Positions 44,968-54,146 of a stretch of DNA of 64,000 bases are shown one piece after another; positions within the stretch are counted from its first letter, which is position 1; each line of letters opens with the position of its first letter. The DNA lies in assembly GCF_042647165.1 (NCBI RefSeq), contig NZ_JBHRUV010000030.1. One strand, given 5' to 3'. A program made the position numbers and the translations under genes. Source of the stretch: Camelimonas abortus (GTDB lineage: Bacteria; Pseudomonadota; Alphaproteobacteria; Rhizobiales; Beijerinckiaceae). Below the pieces are notes generated by a model, which was not told where the DNA came from, did no database searches, and saw nothing but the letters and a program-made list of their open reading frames with translations.

Positions 44968-44992
44968 GCGGGGCCCCTTCCCCGGGCCCCGC
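44968..44992. terminator. hairpin between convergent DUF2093 and lpxK genes
   Basis: A 9-bp perfect stem (GCGGGGCCC with GGGCCCCGC) with a 7-base loop lies just after the DUF2093 stop. It has no T-run, so termination is uncertain. Confidence 0.4.
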
Positions 44993-45076
44993 GCCAGACC
45001 GCCCGTCAGGAGGCGGCCGCGTTGCGGCGTCGCCGCCTGGCCCGGCTGGGCGCCGCAGGGCCCCGCGCGGCGCGGA

Positions 45077-46123
45077 TCAGGAGGCCGTCGCAGGCCTGGG
45101 CCCAGCGACCAGCGCGCCGGCCAGCAGCGCGTCCACCTCCGCCACGTCGGCGAACTGCAGCGTCACCGGCAGCACGGTCATCTGCGCCAGCAGCGGCCGC
45201 AGCGCCGCGTCCGCCGCCATGCGCGCCGCGTCCTTGGCGGTGGTGACCAGCCGCAGCCCGCGGCGCGCCGCCTCCTCCACCAGCGGCGCGATCTCCGCCA
45301 CGGTGAAGGGGTGGTGATCGCCGAAGGCGGCGAGCCGCGCCACCTCCGCCCCGGTTTCCTCGAGCGTCGCCACGAACTTGCCCGGCCGGCCGATGCCGGC
45401 CAGCGCCAGCACCCGCGCCCCGCCCAGCGCCGCCGCCACGTCCGGGTCTGGCGCGAGGCGCGCCCGCAGCACGGTCTTGCCCAGCAGGCGGGCCATGTCG
45501 GCCATGGCTTCGCCCGGCGGCCCCTCGCCCACCACCAGCGCCGCATGCACATGCGGCCACTGCGCGGCCAGCGGCGCCCGCAGCGGTCCGGCCGGAACCA
45601 CCCGGCCGTTGCCGGCGCCCACGGCGCCGTCGATCACGGCGATGGCCAGATCCTTGACGATGGCGGGATTCTGCAGCCCGTCGTCCAGCACCGCCACGTC
45701 GGCGCCGTCGGCGCGGGCGGCCCTTGCGCCGGCCAGCCGGTCGCGGGCGACGAAGGTGGGCGCGACGGCGGCGAGCAGCATGGGCTCGTCGCCGGCCTCG
45801 CGGGCGGTGTGCGCGGCCGGATCGACGCGCGTCGCGCCGGAGCGGCGCGAGAGGCTTCCGCCGTGGCCGCGGGTGAGAAAGGCCGGCCGCGCCCCCAGCG
45901 CCGCCAGCCGCGCGGCGATGGCGAGAGCAGCGGGCGTCTTGCCGGCGCCGCCGGCGACGAAATTGCCGACGCAGATCACCGGCAGCGGGGCCCGCGCGCC
46001 GCGGCGCGCCATGCGCAGCGCGGTGAGCGCGCCATACGCCGCCGCCGCCGGGGCCAGCGCCGCCATCAGCGCCCGCGCCGGCGCGGCCGGTTTCGCGCTC
46101 CACCAGAACCCGGGTGTCCGCAT
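45077..46123 (-). CDS. lpxK: tetraacyldisaccharide 4'-kinase
   Basis: LpxK phosphorylates the 4' position of the lipid A precursor at the inner face of the inner membrane. The 348-residue product starts RTPGFWWS, has a membrane-associated helix, then the P-loop GNFVAGGAGKTP (53-64). FLTRGHGG, GDEPMLLA and VLDDGLQNP, with the catalytic Asp region, are all family motifs. The ATG at 46123 fits the family start. It follows waaA on the same strand with an 88-base gap, in the standard lipid A/Kdo gene group. Confidence 0.96.
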   Translation of the reverse strand: MRTPGFWWSAKPAAPARALMAALAPAAAAYGALTALRMARRGARAPLPVICVGNFVAGGAGKTPAALAIAARLAALGARPAFLTRGHGGSLSRRSGATRVDPAAHTAREAGDEPMLLAAVAPTFVARDRLAGARAARADGADVAVLDDGLQNPAIVKDLAIAVIDGAVGAGNGRVVPAGPLRAPLAAQWPHVHAALVVGEGPPGEAMADMARLLGKTVLRARLAPDPDVAAALGGARVLALAGIGRPGKFVATLEETGAEVARLAAFGDHHPFTVAEIAPLVEEAARRGLRLVTTAKDAARMAADAALRPLLAQMTVLPVTLQFADVAEVDALLAGALVAGPRPATAS

Positions 46124-46211
46124 CTGGCCGTTCTCCGCCCGTTCAGCCCTGCAGGAAGGCGCGCCCCGCCGGCAGGGGCCCGGCCGCCCGGCGCGCGACC
46201 CGCGCCGCGAC

Positions 46212-47501
46212 TCAGAGCCGCTCCAGCTCCATCTGCAGGATATAGGGCTCGATCGCCTGCAGGGTGCGCTCCAGCGCGCCGCCGTAACGTTCAACCACGC
46301 CGGCGGCGGCGCGGGTCATGCGCCGGGCGCGGGCCTGGTCCTCAAGCAGCGCGGCGACGGTTCCGGCCAGCTCGTCGGGGTCGGTCACCGGCGCGGCGCC
46401 GCCGGCGCCGTCGAAGGCGGCGTAAACGTCATTGAAATTGTGAACGTGCGGTCCGTGCACGATGGGCGTGCGCAGCTTGGCCGGCTCGATGGGATTGTGG
46501 CCGCCGTGCTCCACCAGCGAGCCGCCGATGAACGCCGCCTGGGCGAGCCGGAAATAGAGGCCAAGCTCGCCCATGACGTCGACGATGTAGATCTCGGTCG
46601 CCGAGCCTGGGGCGTAGCCGTCCGAGCGGCGCATCACCTCCAGCCCCTCGGCCTCGGCGATGCCGGCGATTTCGGCGGCCCGCTGGGGATGGCGCGGAGC
46701 GATGAAGGTGAGCAGGTCCGGCCAGCGCTGCTTCAGCACCATGTGGACATAGCAGGCGATCTCGTCCTCGCGCCCGTGGGTGCTGGCGGCGAGCCACACC
46801 GGCCGGCCGCTCACCTGGCCCTGCATCAGCGCCAGCGTCTCGGCGTCGGCCGGCGGGGCCGGCGCGTCGAACTTCAGGTTGCCGGCGATGGTGACGCGCG
46901 GCGCGCCCAGCCGCGCCAGACGCTCGGCGTCGGCGGGGGTCTGGGTGAGGGCCACGTCGATGCAGCCCAGCAGCGCCCGGGCCGTCTTCGGCGCCCGCCG
47001 CCAGCGCCGGAACGAGCGCTCCGACATGCGGCCGTTGACGAGGATCAGCGGCACGCCGCGCTCCTCCAGCGCCATGATCATGCCCGGCCACAGCTCCGAT
47101 TCGGCCACCAGCGCCAGGTCCGGCCGCCAGTGGTCGAGGAAGCGGCGCAGATAGCGCGGCGCGTCCAGCGGCGCGTACTGGTGAATGGCCCCCGGCGGCA
47201 GCCGCTCCGCCAGCACCGTGGCGGAGGTGACGGTGCCGGAGGTGACCAGCACGGTGAAACTGCGCTGGGTGAGCCGCTCGATGATGGGCAGGATGGAGAT
47301 GGTCTCGCCGACGCTGGCGCCGTGCAGCCAGGCGATCCGCCCCGGCGGACGCGGAATGGCGGCGACGCCGCGGCGCTCGGCGAGACGGGCGGGATCCTCC
47401 TTGCCCCGCCGGCGGCGAGCCGCCAGCACCAGAGGCAGGAACGGCTCGGCGAGACCCATGCCGGCGCGGTACAGCCTGAGCGAAACAGGCATCGGGCTCA
47501 T
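46212..47501 (-). CDS. waaA: 3-deoxy-D-manno-octulosonic acid transferase
   Basis: WaaA (KdtA) adds Kdo to lipid IVA. The 429-residue GT-B enzyme has the N-terminal acceptor domain with IAWLHGASVGETIS, whose Glu is the catalytic base. ALVAESELWPGMI, ILVNGRMSERS and TIAGNLKFD follow, and the donor domain has GGSLVEHGGHNPIEPA. The N-terminal membrane anchor is short. The start at 47501 overlaps the acyltransferase stop by four bases (ATGA) and has GGAGAG upstream, so the two genes are coupled. Confidence 0.96.
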   Translation of the reverse strand: MSPMPVSLRLYRAGMGLAEPFLPLVLAARRRRGKEDPARLAERRGVAAIPRPPGRIAWLHGASVGETISILPIIERLTQRSFTVLVTSGTVTSATVLAERLPPGAIHQYAPLDAPRYLRRFLDHWRPDLALVAESELWPGMIMALEERGVPLILVNGRMSERSFRRWRRAPKTARALLGCIDVALTQTPADAERLARLGAPRVTIAGNLKFDAPAPPADAETLALMQGQVSGRPVWLAASTHGREDEIACYVHMVLKQRWPDLLTFIAPRHPQRAAEIAGIAEAEGLEVMRRSDGYAPGSATEIYIVDVMGELGLYFRLAQAAFIGGSLVEHGGHNPIEPAKLRTPIVHGPHVHNFNDVYAAFDGAGGAAPVTDPDELAGTVAALLEDQARARRMTRAAAGVVERYGGALERTLQAIEPYILQMELERL

Positions 47502-48271
47502 GAGCGGCGCTCTCCGTGTTTGCGGACGGCCCCGGCCGCGCCCTGGTCGCGGGCGGCGGGAACGGCCGCGCCGGGATCCTGCGAACCGACGAGGGCGTAG
47601 GCGCGCGCGTGCACGTCGTCGAGGCCTTTCTGCACGGCGAGGCGCGCCTGCTCCAGCTGTTCGTCGCCGGCGTCGGCGGGCACGCTCACCGGCTCGCCGA
47701 TGACGATGGCTCCGCGCCCGAACGGCAGGCCGATGGAGGCGTGATCCCAGCTGTTGAAATCGATGCGGCGGCTGCTGACCACCGCCACCGGGCAGATGGG
47801 CCGGCCGGACATGCGCGCGAGGGCGATGATGCCCGGCCCGCACACGCGCGACACCTTGGGCACGTCGGCGGTCATCACCACCATTTCGCCGCCGGCGAGG
47901 GCCCGGGCCATGCTGATGAGGGCGCGCGCGCCGCCCTTGTCGCGGATCTGGCTGCGCCGGCGCGCGCCGGAGCCGCGGATGGCGCGCACGCCCAGATGGC
48001 GCAGGGCGATGGCGTTGAACTCGCCGTCGCCGGAGCGCGACACCAGCGCCGCGGCGGGATCCTGCGGCCGGCGGGCGAAGGGCACCATGAAATGCTGCCC
48101 GTGCCACATGGCGACGATCACCGGCATCTGCGGACCAATGCGGTCATAGATGTCCGGCGGGTCCATCTGGAACCGGGTCGTCGCCTGGACCAGGCGCAGG
48201 TAGCGCGCCAGCAGGAAGCCAAGGGTTTCCTGCACCGCCCGCGACCGCCCGATGCGCTTGATGAATCCCAT
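47498..48271 (-). CDS. lysophospholipid acyltransferase family protein (DUF374 type)
   Basis: The 257-residue protein belongs to the LPLAT superfamily, DUF374 branch, usually beside waaA in alphaproteobacteria. The catalytic-type HX motif is IVAMWHGQHFMVPF, with LVSRSGDGEF after it and the RGSGAR segment in the acceptor region. GEMVVMTADVPKV and ICPVAVVSSRRI are further family features. It probably acylates a lipid A or phospholipid precursor at the inner membrane; the exact substrate is not known. The ATG at 48271 has CGGAG five bases upstream. It is coupled with waaA. Confidence 0.9.
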   Translation of the reverse strand: MGFIKRIGRSRAVQETLGFLLARYLRLVQATTRFQMDPPDIYDRIGPQMPVIVAMWHGQHFMVPFARRPQDPAAALVSRSGDGEFNAIALRHLGVRAIRGSGARRRSQIRDKGGARALISMARALAGGEMVVMTADVPKVSRVCGPGIIALARMSGRPICPVAVVSSRRIDFNSWDHASIGLPFGRGAIVIGEPVSVPADAGDEQLEQARLAVQKGLDDVHARAYALVGSQDPGAAVPAARDQGAAGAVRKHGERRS

Positions 48272-48474
48272 ATGCTCCGAACCATCCGTCCCTGGCGGCC
48301 CGCCTGCGGCCCTGGCGCGGGACGCCCGCCGGGCAGGCAGATGCTCCAGATCACCGAGTGCGGCGTGAAAAGCAAGGGATATCGGCGAAATCCGCCGCAA
48401 TCGCGGCGGATTAACGCTGTCGCGCGGCGCTGGTGGACAACGCCTTTCCGGCCCGCCGGCCGCGGGCCGCACCC

Positions 48475-48726
48475 TCAGCCGCGGCCGCCATGGTCCGGGT
48501 CGATCAGCCGGTGGATGTGGACGATGAAGTAGCGCATCAGCGCGTTGTCGACGGTGCTCTGGGCCCTGGCCTTCCAGGCGGCGTAGGCGCTGGCGTAGTT
48601 GGGGAAAATGCCGACGATGTCCAGCCTGTCGGGATCCCGGAACTCGACCCCGTCGAGATCGACGAGTTCGCCGCCGAACACCAGGTGAAGAAGCTGATTG
48701 GACGGTTTGGACGAAGCGTTTGTCAT
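48475..48726 (-). CDS. DUF4170 family protein
   Basis: This 83-residue protein matches the DUF4170 family by LHLVFGGELVDLDGVEF, IVGIFPNYASAYAAWKA and the end MRYFIVHIHRLIDP. The family is of unknown function and restricted mainly to alphaproteobacteria, where it is found between cysQ and the waaA group as here. There is no signal peptide. It lies 203 bases upstream of the acyltransferase gene on the same strand. Confidence 0.92.
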   Translation of the reverse strand: MTNASSKPSNQLLHLVFGGELVDLDGVEFRDPDRLDIVGIFPNYASAYAAWKARAQSTVDNALMRYFIVHIHRLIDPDHGGRG

Positions 48727-48879
48727 TTGAGCCCCTGTAATGGCCAGTCAGTCGCACGGCGGCTGCAGGCGCGCGCCGCCCCTCCCCGGAACATGGCGGG
48801 TCTCCTCCCCTGCTGGCCCGCCGCCGCGCGCCGCGCCGCCCCATGGGCGGCGTCCCGGCGCGGACTCGCGGGCGGCGCG

Positions 48880-49665
48880 TCAGGACCAGCCGTTGCGGCG
48901 CATCAGGTCCTGCACGCCCTGCAGCACTTCCGCGTGCAGCGACCGGCCGGCGGAAACCAGCGCGCCGTGCTGCGGGTCGTGCAGGTTATACGTCGGAAGG
49001 AAGCCGTCCAGTCCTGTCAACGCGCCTCCCGCCTCTTCTATGAGCAAATCGGCCGCAGCGATGTCCCAATCACGGGCATTTGCTGAAACAAGCGCCACAT
49101 CGATGTCGCCCGCCGCCACCCGCGCCAGCCGCAGCGCCAGCGACGGCAGCTTGGGCGTCTTCACCAGGTCGCCCGTGTAGTTCTCCAGCTGGTCCACCAT
49201 CGGGCCGGGGCCGGCGGCGCGGGCGCCGCGCGCCGTCTCCCGGCGGGAGGCGAAGGCCGGCTGGCCGTTGCGCTGCGCCCCGCGCCCGCGGATGGCGCTG
49301 TAATGTTCGCCCAGCGCCGGCGCGTGGACAACGCCGATCACCGGCCGCCCGCCCTGGACGAGGGCGATGGATATGGTCCAGTGGCTGTCGCCGCGGCAAT
49401 AGGCGCGGGTGCCGTCGATGGGATCGACCACCCAGCACAGGTCGTGCTGCAGGCGCGTGAGGTCGTCGCGGGTCTCCTCGGAGAGCCAGCCGGCGGCGGG
49501 CAGCGCCCGGGTGAGGGTTTCCATCAGATAGGCGTCGACGGCCTCGTCGGCGTCCGAGACCGGCGAATTGCCCGCCTTGTAGCGCACGCGGGCGCTGGTG
49601 GGCCGGCCGGGAACGAAGGAGGCCATGGCGATCTCGCCGCCGGCGACCGCCGCCTGGCGCATCAC
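48880..49665 (-). CDS. inositol monophosphatase family protein (CysQ-like 3'(2'),5'-bisphosphate nucleotidase)
   Basis: The metal-binding motifs of the IMPase superfamily are present: WLSEETRDD, VVDPIDGTRAYCRG and ANARDWDIAAADLLIEEAGG. CysQ-type enzymes hydrolyse 3'-phosphoadenosine phosphates, and the genomic position next to DUF4170 and waaA is usual for that label. The earliest standard start is a GTG at 49665, but the family-like helix (GAEALLEVMRQAAVAGGEIA) begins before it. The frame stays open upstream without ATG, GTG or TTG at a natural place. The true N-terminus is therefore unresolved and may use a rare start. Confidence 0.88.
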   Translation of the reverse strand: MMRQAAVAGGEIAMASFVPGRPTSARVRYKAGNSPVSDADEAVDAYLMETLTRALPAAGWLSEETRDDLTRLQHDLCWVVDPIDGTRAYCRGDSHWTISIALVQGGRPVIGVVHAPALGEHYSAIRGRGAQRNGQPAFASRRETARGARAAGPGPMVDQLENYTGDLVKTPKLPSLALRLARVAAGDIDVALVSANARDWDIAAADLLIEEAGGALTGLDGFLPTYNLHDPQHGALVSAGRSLHAEVLQGVQDLMRRNGWS

Positions 49666-49876
49666 CTCAAGCAGCGCCTCGGCTCCGGCCGGGTCGCCGG
49701 CAATATCGCTGGTTGTGCTGCGCTGGACGATGGCTCTGCCCCCCGGAAACTGGACGTGCGGCCCGCCAGGCCGGCCGGAGCCGGCGGCGGACGGTGATTA
49801 TCCCGCGACCGCAGGCCCGGACGCAAGAACGACGCGCGGGCGCGGCCGGACGCGGCGCAGCGCCGGCGCCCGCCGT

Positions 49877-50818
49877 TCAGACGAGGCGCGTCGCCGCGTC
49901 GGCCAGCAGGCCGGCCAGCAGGATCAGCCCGGCGTCGCGGTTGGAGCGGAACAGCCTGAGCGCCCGCTCCGGCGCGGCCGGATCGATTCCCCGCGTCTGC
50001 CACGCCAGATGCCCGGCGAATCCGGCGAGACCAAGGAAGCCCGCCACGCCGGCGCCGGCGCCGTACAGGGCGATGGCGAACAGGACCACGACGGCGGCGT
50101 AGAGCAGCCCGACCGCAAGGCGCACGCGGCGCCCGAACAGCCGCGCCGAGGAGCGGATGCCAACGAGCTCGTCGTCCTCCAGATCCTGGATGGCGTAGAT
50201 GGTGTCGTAGCCGATGGTCCACAGCACCGCGCCGAGGTAGAGCGCGATGGCGGGACCGGCGAGCGCGCCACAGGCGGCCGCCCAGCCCATCAGCGCGCCA
50301 TAGGCGAAGGCGAGGCCCAGCACCGCCTGCGGCATGTCGGTGACGCGCTTCATGAACGGATAGACCGCCACCGGCGCCAGCGACAGCAGTCCCAGCACGA
50401 TGGCGAAGCGGTTGAAGCACAGCAGAACCGCAAGGCCGACCAGGCACTGCGCCGCCAGCGACAGGAACGCCTGGAAAACGGTGATCTGCCCTGAAGGCAG
50501 CGGCCGCATGCGGGTGCGGGCGACGCGGGCGTCCAGTTCGCGGTCGGCGATGTCGTTCCAGGTGGAGCCGGCGCCGCGCATGGCCACGGCTCCGATGAAA
50601 AACAGCGCCATGTGCAGCGGATCCGGCCAGGGGCGCCCCTGGGCGATGGCGGCCAGCGTCGCCGACCACCAGCACGGCAGCAGCAGCAGCCACCAGCCCA
50701 CCGGCCGGTCGATACGCGCCATTTTCAGGTAGGGCCGGCTCCAGGCCGGCGCCAGCCGGTCGACCCAGTTGTTGCGGTCGGCGTCAGGTAGTCTCAGCGC
50801 GTCGCTGACATCGTTCAT
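49877..50818 (-). CDS. ubiA: 4-hydroxybenzoate octaprenyltransferase
   Basis: UbiA prenylates 4-hydroxybenzoate in ubiquinone synthesis. The 313-residue membrane protein has about eight helices and the two Asp-rich motifs NDIADRELDARVART and YAIQDLEDDELVGIRSSA. RIDRPVGWWLLLLPCWWSA and GTIGYD-like WTIGYDTIYA are further family features. The start at 50818 is MNDVSDALRLPDAD. The product would feed the quinone pool used by the respiratory chain that ends in the cox oxidase above. Confidence 0.95.
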   Translation of the reverse strand: MNDVSDALRLPDADRNNWVDRLAPAWSRPYLKMARIDRPVGWWLLLLPCWWSATLAAIAQGRPWPDPLHMALFFIGAVAMRGAGSTWNDIADRELDARVARTRMRPLPSGQITVFQAFLSLAAQCLVGLAVLLCFNRFAIVLGLLSLAPVAVYPFMKRVTDMPQAVLGLAFAYGALMGWAAACGALAGPAIALYLGAVLWTIGYDTIYAIQDLEDDELVGIRSSARLFGRRVRLAVGLLYAAVVVLFAIALYGAGAGVAGFLGLAGFAGHLAWQTRGIDPAAPERALRLFRSNRDAGLILLAGLLADAATRLV

Positions 50819-50924
50819 GCCCAGCCCCCTGTGCAGCCTGCGGTCCGCCCCGGGGCCACGCCGGCCGCGGCGTCCGCCGCCGTCGGCCGCGCCGGGACCA
50901 GCAGCGCCCTTCCGGAGCGCGCCG

Positions 50925-51410
50925 TCAGAGCGCGCCGGAGGGGATGCGGCGCTGGCCGGTGAGGCCCGGGCCGCCGAGAAGGCCGCCGCCCTGGGCGCCT
51001 TCGGCGCGGGCGCGCTTCTCCATTTCAGTGATCTGGGCGGCCACCTTGCAGGCCTGGGCGCGGATCTCGCCGGCCTTCTTGTGGTCCTGCTCGAGGCCCT
51101 GGGCGAAACTGTCCGGTATCTGGCACCATGCCCGGTTGGACTCAACCCACCTGATGGTCTCGGCGCCGTTGGCCACCAGCTTGCCGAAGGCCGCGCAGGC
51201 GGCGCGCGGGTCCATCTTTTTCTTGCCGCCGCCGCTGAGTTTCTGGATGGCGTCCACGGCGGCCTTGCGCTGCAGCAGCAGGGTCTGCAGTTTTTCGCAG
51301 CCAGGAGGCAGGGTCTGCGCCAGCGCTGGCGACGCGGCCAGCGCTCCCGCGCCCGCAACTCCCGCCACAAGCGCGGCTACAAGCGACATACGCCGAACTG
51401 GCACTTTCAT
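50925..51410 (-). CDS. conserved exported protein of unknown function
   Basis: The 161-residue product has a clear signal peptide (MKVPVRRMSLVAALVAGVAGA, then ASPALAQT) and a helical mature part with four Cys (GCEKLQ, ACAAF, WCQIP and ACKVA) that could form two disulfides. The C-terminus is Gly-rich. I recognise no domain. The ATG at 51410 fits the signal peptide. It lies 106 bases upstream of ubiA on the same strand but needs no link to it. Confidence 0.8.
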   Translation of the reverse strand: MKVPVRRMSLVAALVAGVAGAGALAASPALAQTLPPGCEKLQTLLLQRKAAVDAIQKLSGGGKKKMDPRAACAAFGKLVANGAETIRWVESNRAWCQIPDSFAQGLEQDHKKAGEIRAQACKVAAQITEMEKRARAEGAQGGGLLGGPGLTGQRRIPSGAL

Positions 51411-51759
51411 ACGTTTCCCCGTCTGTGTCCTGGCGGGCCGCCCGGCGCCAGGCCGGCGGCCTGACATGCCGGAGCCGGCCGGCGCGACGCCCCGGCCGCG
51501 CGTGTCCGCGTTCCACCGCGCAGGCCGCCGCAGACCCCGCGATCGCGGCGTTGTCGCAGGTTTCGCAGGCCCGCGGCAAGTCCGTGCGCGGAGTATCGGT
51601 CACAAATGTGTCCCTGACGGGACGCAGGCCGGGCCTGACACTGGTAGCGCCTTTCGCCCGGATTGATCAATATGCGTCATCCGGCGGCGCGGCCGCCCTC
51701 CGGCCGGGCGCGACGGCCGGCCCGCGCCGCCCCGCACGCACGCATCGCAGGAAACCGCC
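51411..51759. other. divergent spacer between the exported protein and rsmE
   Basis: No supported gene lies in these 349 bases. A minus-strand GTG frame at 51603 (MTDTPRTDLPRACETCDN) looks protein-like at its start but becomes Arg/Pro-rich and overlaps the exported-protein gene in another frame. An A/T-richer patch (TTGATCAATATGCG, 51663-51676) may be part of the rsmE promoter. Confidence 0.45.
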
Positions 51760-52557
51760 TTGAACGCCACAGACGCCTCCAACGCCCGCAACCGGGACCG
51801 CCGCGCGCCGCGCCTGTTCGTCGCCCAGCCGCTGGTCCGCGACGGCCGGCCCGCGCCGGCGCTGACGCTTGAGCCGCAGCAGTCCCACTATCTGGCCAAC
51901 GTGCTGCGCCTGCAGGAGGGCGCGCGGGTGCTGCTGTTCAACGGCGTCGACGGAGAATGGAGCGCCAGCGTCTCCGCGCTGCGCCGCGGCGCGGTGACCG
52001 TGACGCCGCAGGAGCAGACCCGCCCCCAGAGCCGCGGCCCGGACCTGCACTACCTGTTCGCGCCGCTCAAGCACGCCCGCCTCGACTACATGGCGCAGAA
52101 GGCGACGGAGATGGGCGCAAGCCGCCTCGTTCCGGTGATCACCGAACGCACCGAAGCGCGGCGGGTCAATCTCGACCGCATGCTGGCCAACGCCATCGAG
52201 GCGGCCGAACAGTGCGGGCTGCTGGCCGTTCCGGAAATCGCCGCCGGGGAACGTCTGCCGGCGGCGCTGGCGCGGCTGGAGCCTGAGCGCGTCCTGATTT
52301 TCTGCGACGAGGAGGCGCCGGCGGGCAATCCGCTGGAGACGCTGGCGGCCATTCCGCGCGGGACGCCGCTGGCGGTGCTGGTCGGGCCGGAGGGCGGCTT
52401 CACCGACGCGGAGCGGCGGCTGCTGGCCGGCATGCCGAAGGCGGCGCGCATCTCGCTGGGGCCGCGCATCCTGCGCGCCGACACGGCGGCGGTGGCGGCG
52501 CTGGCGGTGACGCAGGCGGCCGCCGGCGACTGGACCGGCGCGCCGGCGCAGCGCTGA
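51760..52557 (+). CDS. rsmE: 16S rRNA (uracil(1498)-N(3))-methyltransferase
   Basis: RsmE methylates U1498 of 16S rRNA with S-adenosylmethionine. The 265-residue SPOUT enzyme has an N-terminal PUA-like part (HYLANVLRLQEG) and the trefoil knot with VLVGPEGGFTDAE and LGPRILRADTA. QKATEMGASRLVPVITERTE is also typical. The start is a TTG at 51760 preceded by AGGA seven bases upstream; no ATG fits. The gene is followed by gshA in the same direction. Confidence 0.96.
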   Translation: MNATDASNARNRDRRAPRLFVAQPLVRDGRPAPALTLEPQQSHYLANVLRLQEGARVLLFNGVDGEWSASVSALRRGAVTVTPQEQTRPQSRGPDLHYLFAPLKHARLDYMAQKATEMGASRLVPVITERTEARRVNLDRMLANAIEAAEQCGLLAVPEIAAGERLPAALARLEPERVLIFCDEEAPAGNPLETLAAIPRGTPLAVLVGPEGGFTDAERRLLAGMPKAARISLGPRILRADTAAVAALAVTQAAAGDWTGAPAQR

Positions 52558-52561
52558 TCCA

Positions 52562-52583
52562 CGCCGGCCGGCGCAGCTTTTTT
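52562..52583 (+). terminator. weak terminator after rsmE
   Basis: The palindrome CGCCGGCCGGCG is followed after four bases by six T. The stem can only be four pairs with a four-base loop, so strength is doubtful. Confidence 0.4.
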
Positions 52584-52747
52584 CGCCCGTGGCCGCCGCC
52601 CGGCGACGCCGGAGATTGCCGGGGCCCGTCCGGGCCCTTATGAAATCAGGGCGCGCGGCGAACCGGAGCCACCGGCCCGCCGTACGCCGCCGCGGCGGAG
52701 AACCGTTGCGGCGCAGGGCCACCAGCGACATTTCCGGAAAGAAACAC

Positions 52748-54115
52748 ATGGCGCGCGACGTCTCCGATTCCACGCCAATCGGTTCCCCTGACGAGCTGGT
52801 CGGCTGGCTGGAATCCGGCTGTCGCCCGGCCAGCGACTGGCGCTTGGGCACGGAGCACGAGAAAATCCCCTTCTACGCCGCCGACAACAGCCCGGCGCCC
52901 TATGAGGGACCGAAGGGTATCCGCGCCCTGCTGGAGGGGCTCGCCGCGCGCACCGGCTGGTCGCCGATCATGGAGGGCGACCATCCCATCGGCCTTTACG
53001 GCGAGGACGGCGGCGCCATCTCGCTGGAGCCTGGCGGCCAGTTCGAGCTCTCCGGCGCGCCGCTGCCCACCCTGCACGACACCGCCGCCGAGCTGGACGC
53101 CCATCTCGCCGACGTGAAGGCGGTGGCCGAACCGCTGGGCATGAAGTTCCTGCATCTCGGCATGAGCCCGCTGTGGACGCGCGCGCAGACGCCGGTGATG
53201 CCCAAGCAGCGCTACGACATCATGCGCCGCTACATGCCGAAGGTGGGCGCGCTCGGCCTCGACATGATGTTCCGCACCGCCACGGTGCAGGTGAACCTCG
53301 ATTTCAGCAGCGAAGCCGACATGGTGAAGAAGCTGCGCGTGTCGCTGGCGCTGCAGCCGGTGGCCACGGCGCTGTTCGCCAATTCGCCCTTCACCGAGGG
53401 CGCGCCCAACGGCTTCCTCTCCATGCGCTCGCACATATGGCGCGACACCGATCCGGACCGCACCGGCATGCTGGCCTTCGCCTTCGAGGACGGCATGGGC
53501 TTCCAGCGCTATGTCGACTACGCCCTCGACGTGCCGATGTATTTCGTGAAGCGCGGCGACGCGTACGTCGACGTCGCCGGGGCGTCGTTCCGCGACCTGC
53601 TGGCGGGCCGCCTCGCCCAGCTGCCGGGCGAGACCGCCTCGGTCGCCGACTGGGCCAACCACCTCTCCACCATTTTCCCGGAAGTGCGGCTGAAGCGCTT
53701 CCTCGAAATGCGCGGCGCCGACGTGGGCGACCGCGACATGATCATCGCCCTTTCCGCCTTCTGGACCGGCCTGCTGTATGATTCCGCGGCCCTGGACGGC
53801 GCGTGGGACATCGTGCGCGAGTGGACGGCGCAGGAGCGCCAGCAGCTGCGCGACGACGTTCCGCGCGAAGGCTTCGCCGCCCGCATCCGCGGCCGCAGCG
53901 CCCGCGAACTGGCGGCCGAAACCCTGAAACTGTCCGAACAGGGGCTGGCCCGCCGCGCCCGCCGCAACGCCGCCGGCGAGGACGAGCGCATCTACCTCGC
54001 GCCGCTGCAGCAGATGGTGGCGGAGGGGCGCAACAACGCCGAAAAGCTGCTGGAGCGGTTCCACGGCCCGTGGGGCGGCTCGGTGCTGCCGGCGTTCCGC
54101 GAGTGCGCGTTCTGA
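52748..54115 (+). CDS. gshA: glutamate-cysteine ligase
   Basis: GshA makes gamma-glutamylcysteine, the first step of glutathione synthesis. The 455-residue enzyme is the plant/alphaproteobacterial GCS2-type. RLGTEHEKIPFY and EGDHPIGLYGEDGGAISLEPGGQ carry the metal and glutamate-binding residues. HLGMSPLWTR, MMFRTATVQVNLDFSSE and SMRSHIWRDTDPDRTG follow. GGAAAGAAA precedes the ATG at 52748. Glutathione could supply the resolving thiol for the 1-Cys peroxiredoxin at 22.8 kb. Confidence 0.96.
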   Translation: MARDVSDSTPIGSPDELVGWLESGCRPASDWRLGTEHEKIPFYAADNSPAPYEGPKGIRALLEGLAARTGWSPIMEGDHPIGLYGEDGGAISLEPGGQFELSGAPLPTLHDTAAELDAHLADVKAVAEPLGMKFLHLGMSPLWTRAQTPVMPKQRYDIMRRYMPKVGALGLDMMFRTATVQVNLDFSSEADMVKKLRVSLALQPVATALFANSPFTEGAPNGFLSMRSHIWRDTDPDRTGMLAFAFEDGMGFQRYVDYALDVPMYFVKRGDAYVDVAGASFRDLLAGRLAQLPGETASVADWANHLSTIFPEVRLKRFLEMRGADVGDRDMIIALSAFWTGLLYDSAALDGAWDIVREWTAQERQQLRDDVPREGFAARIRGRSARELAAETLKLSEQGLARRARRNAAGEDERIYLAPLQQMVAEGRNNAEKLLERFHGPWGGSVLPAFRECAF

Positions 54116-54146
54116 GGCGGGGCCGGCGCCGGCCCCGCGCGCGGCG

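Noticed and set aside
51142..51603. Minus-strand GTG frame starting MTDTPRTDLPRACETCDN
   Set aside because: It overlaps the signal-peptide protein in another frame and becomes Arg-rich; no known family starts this way.
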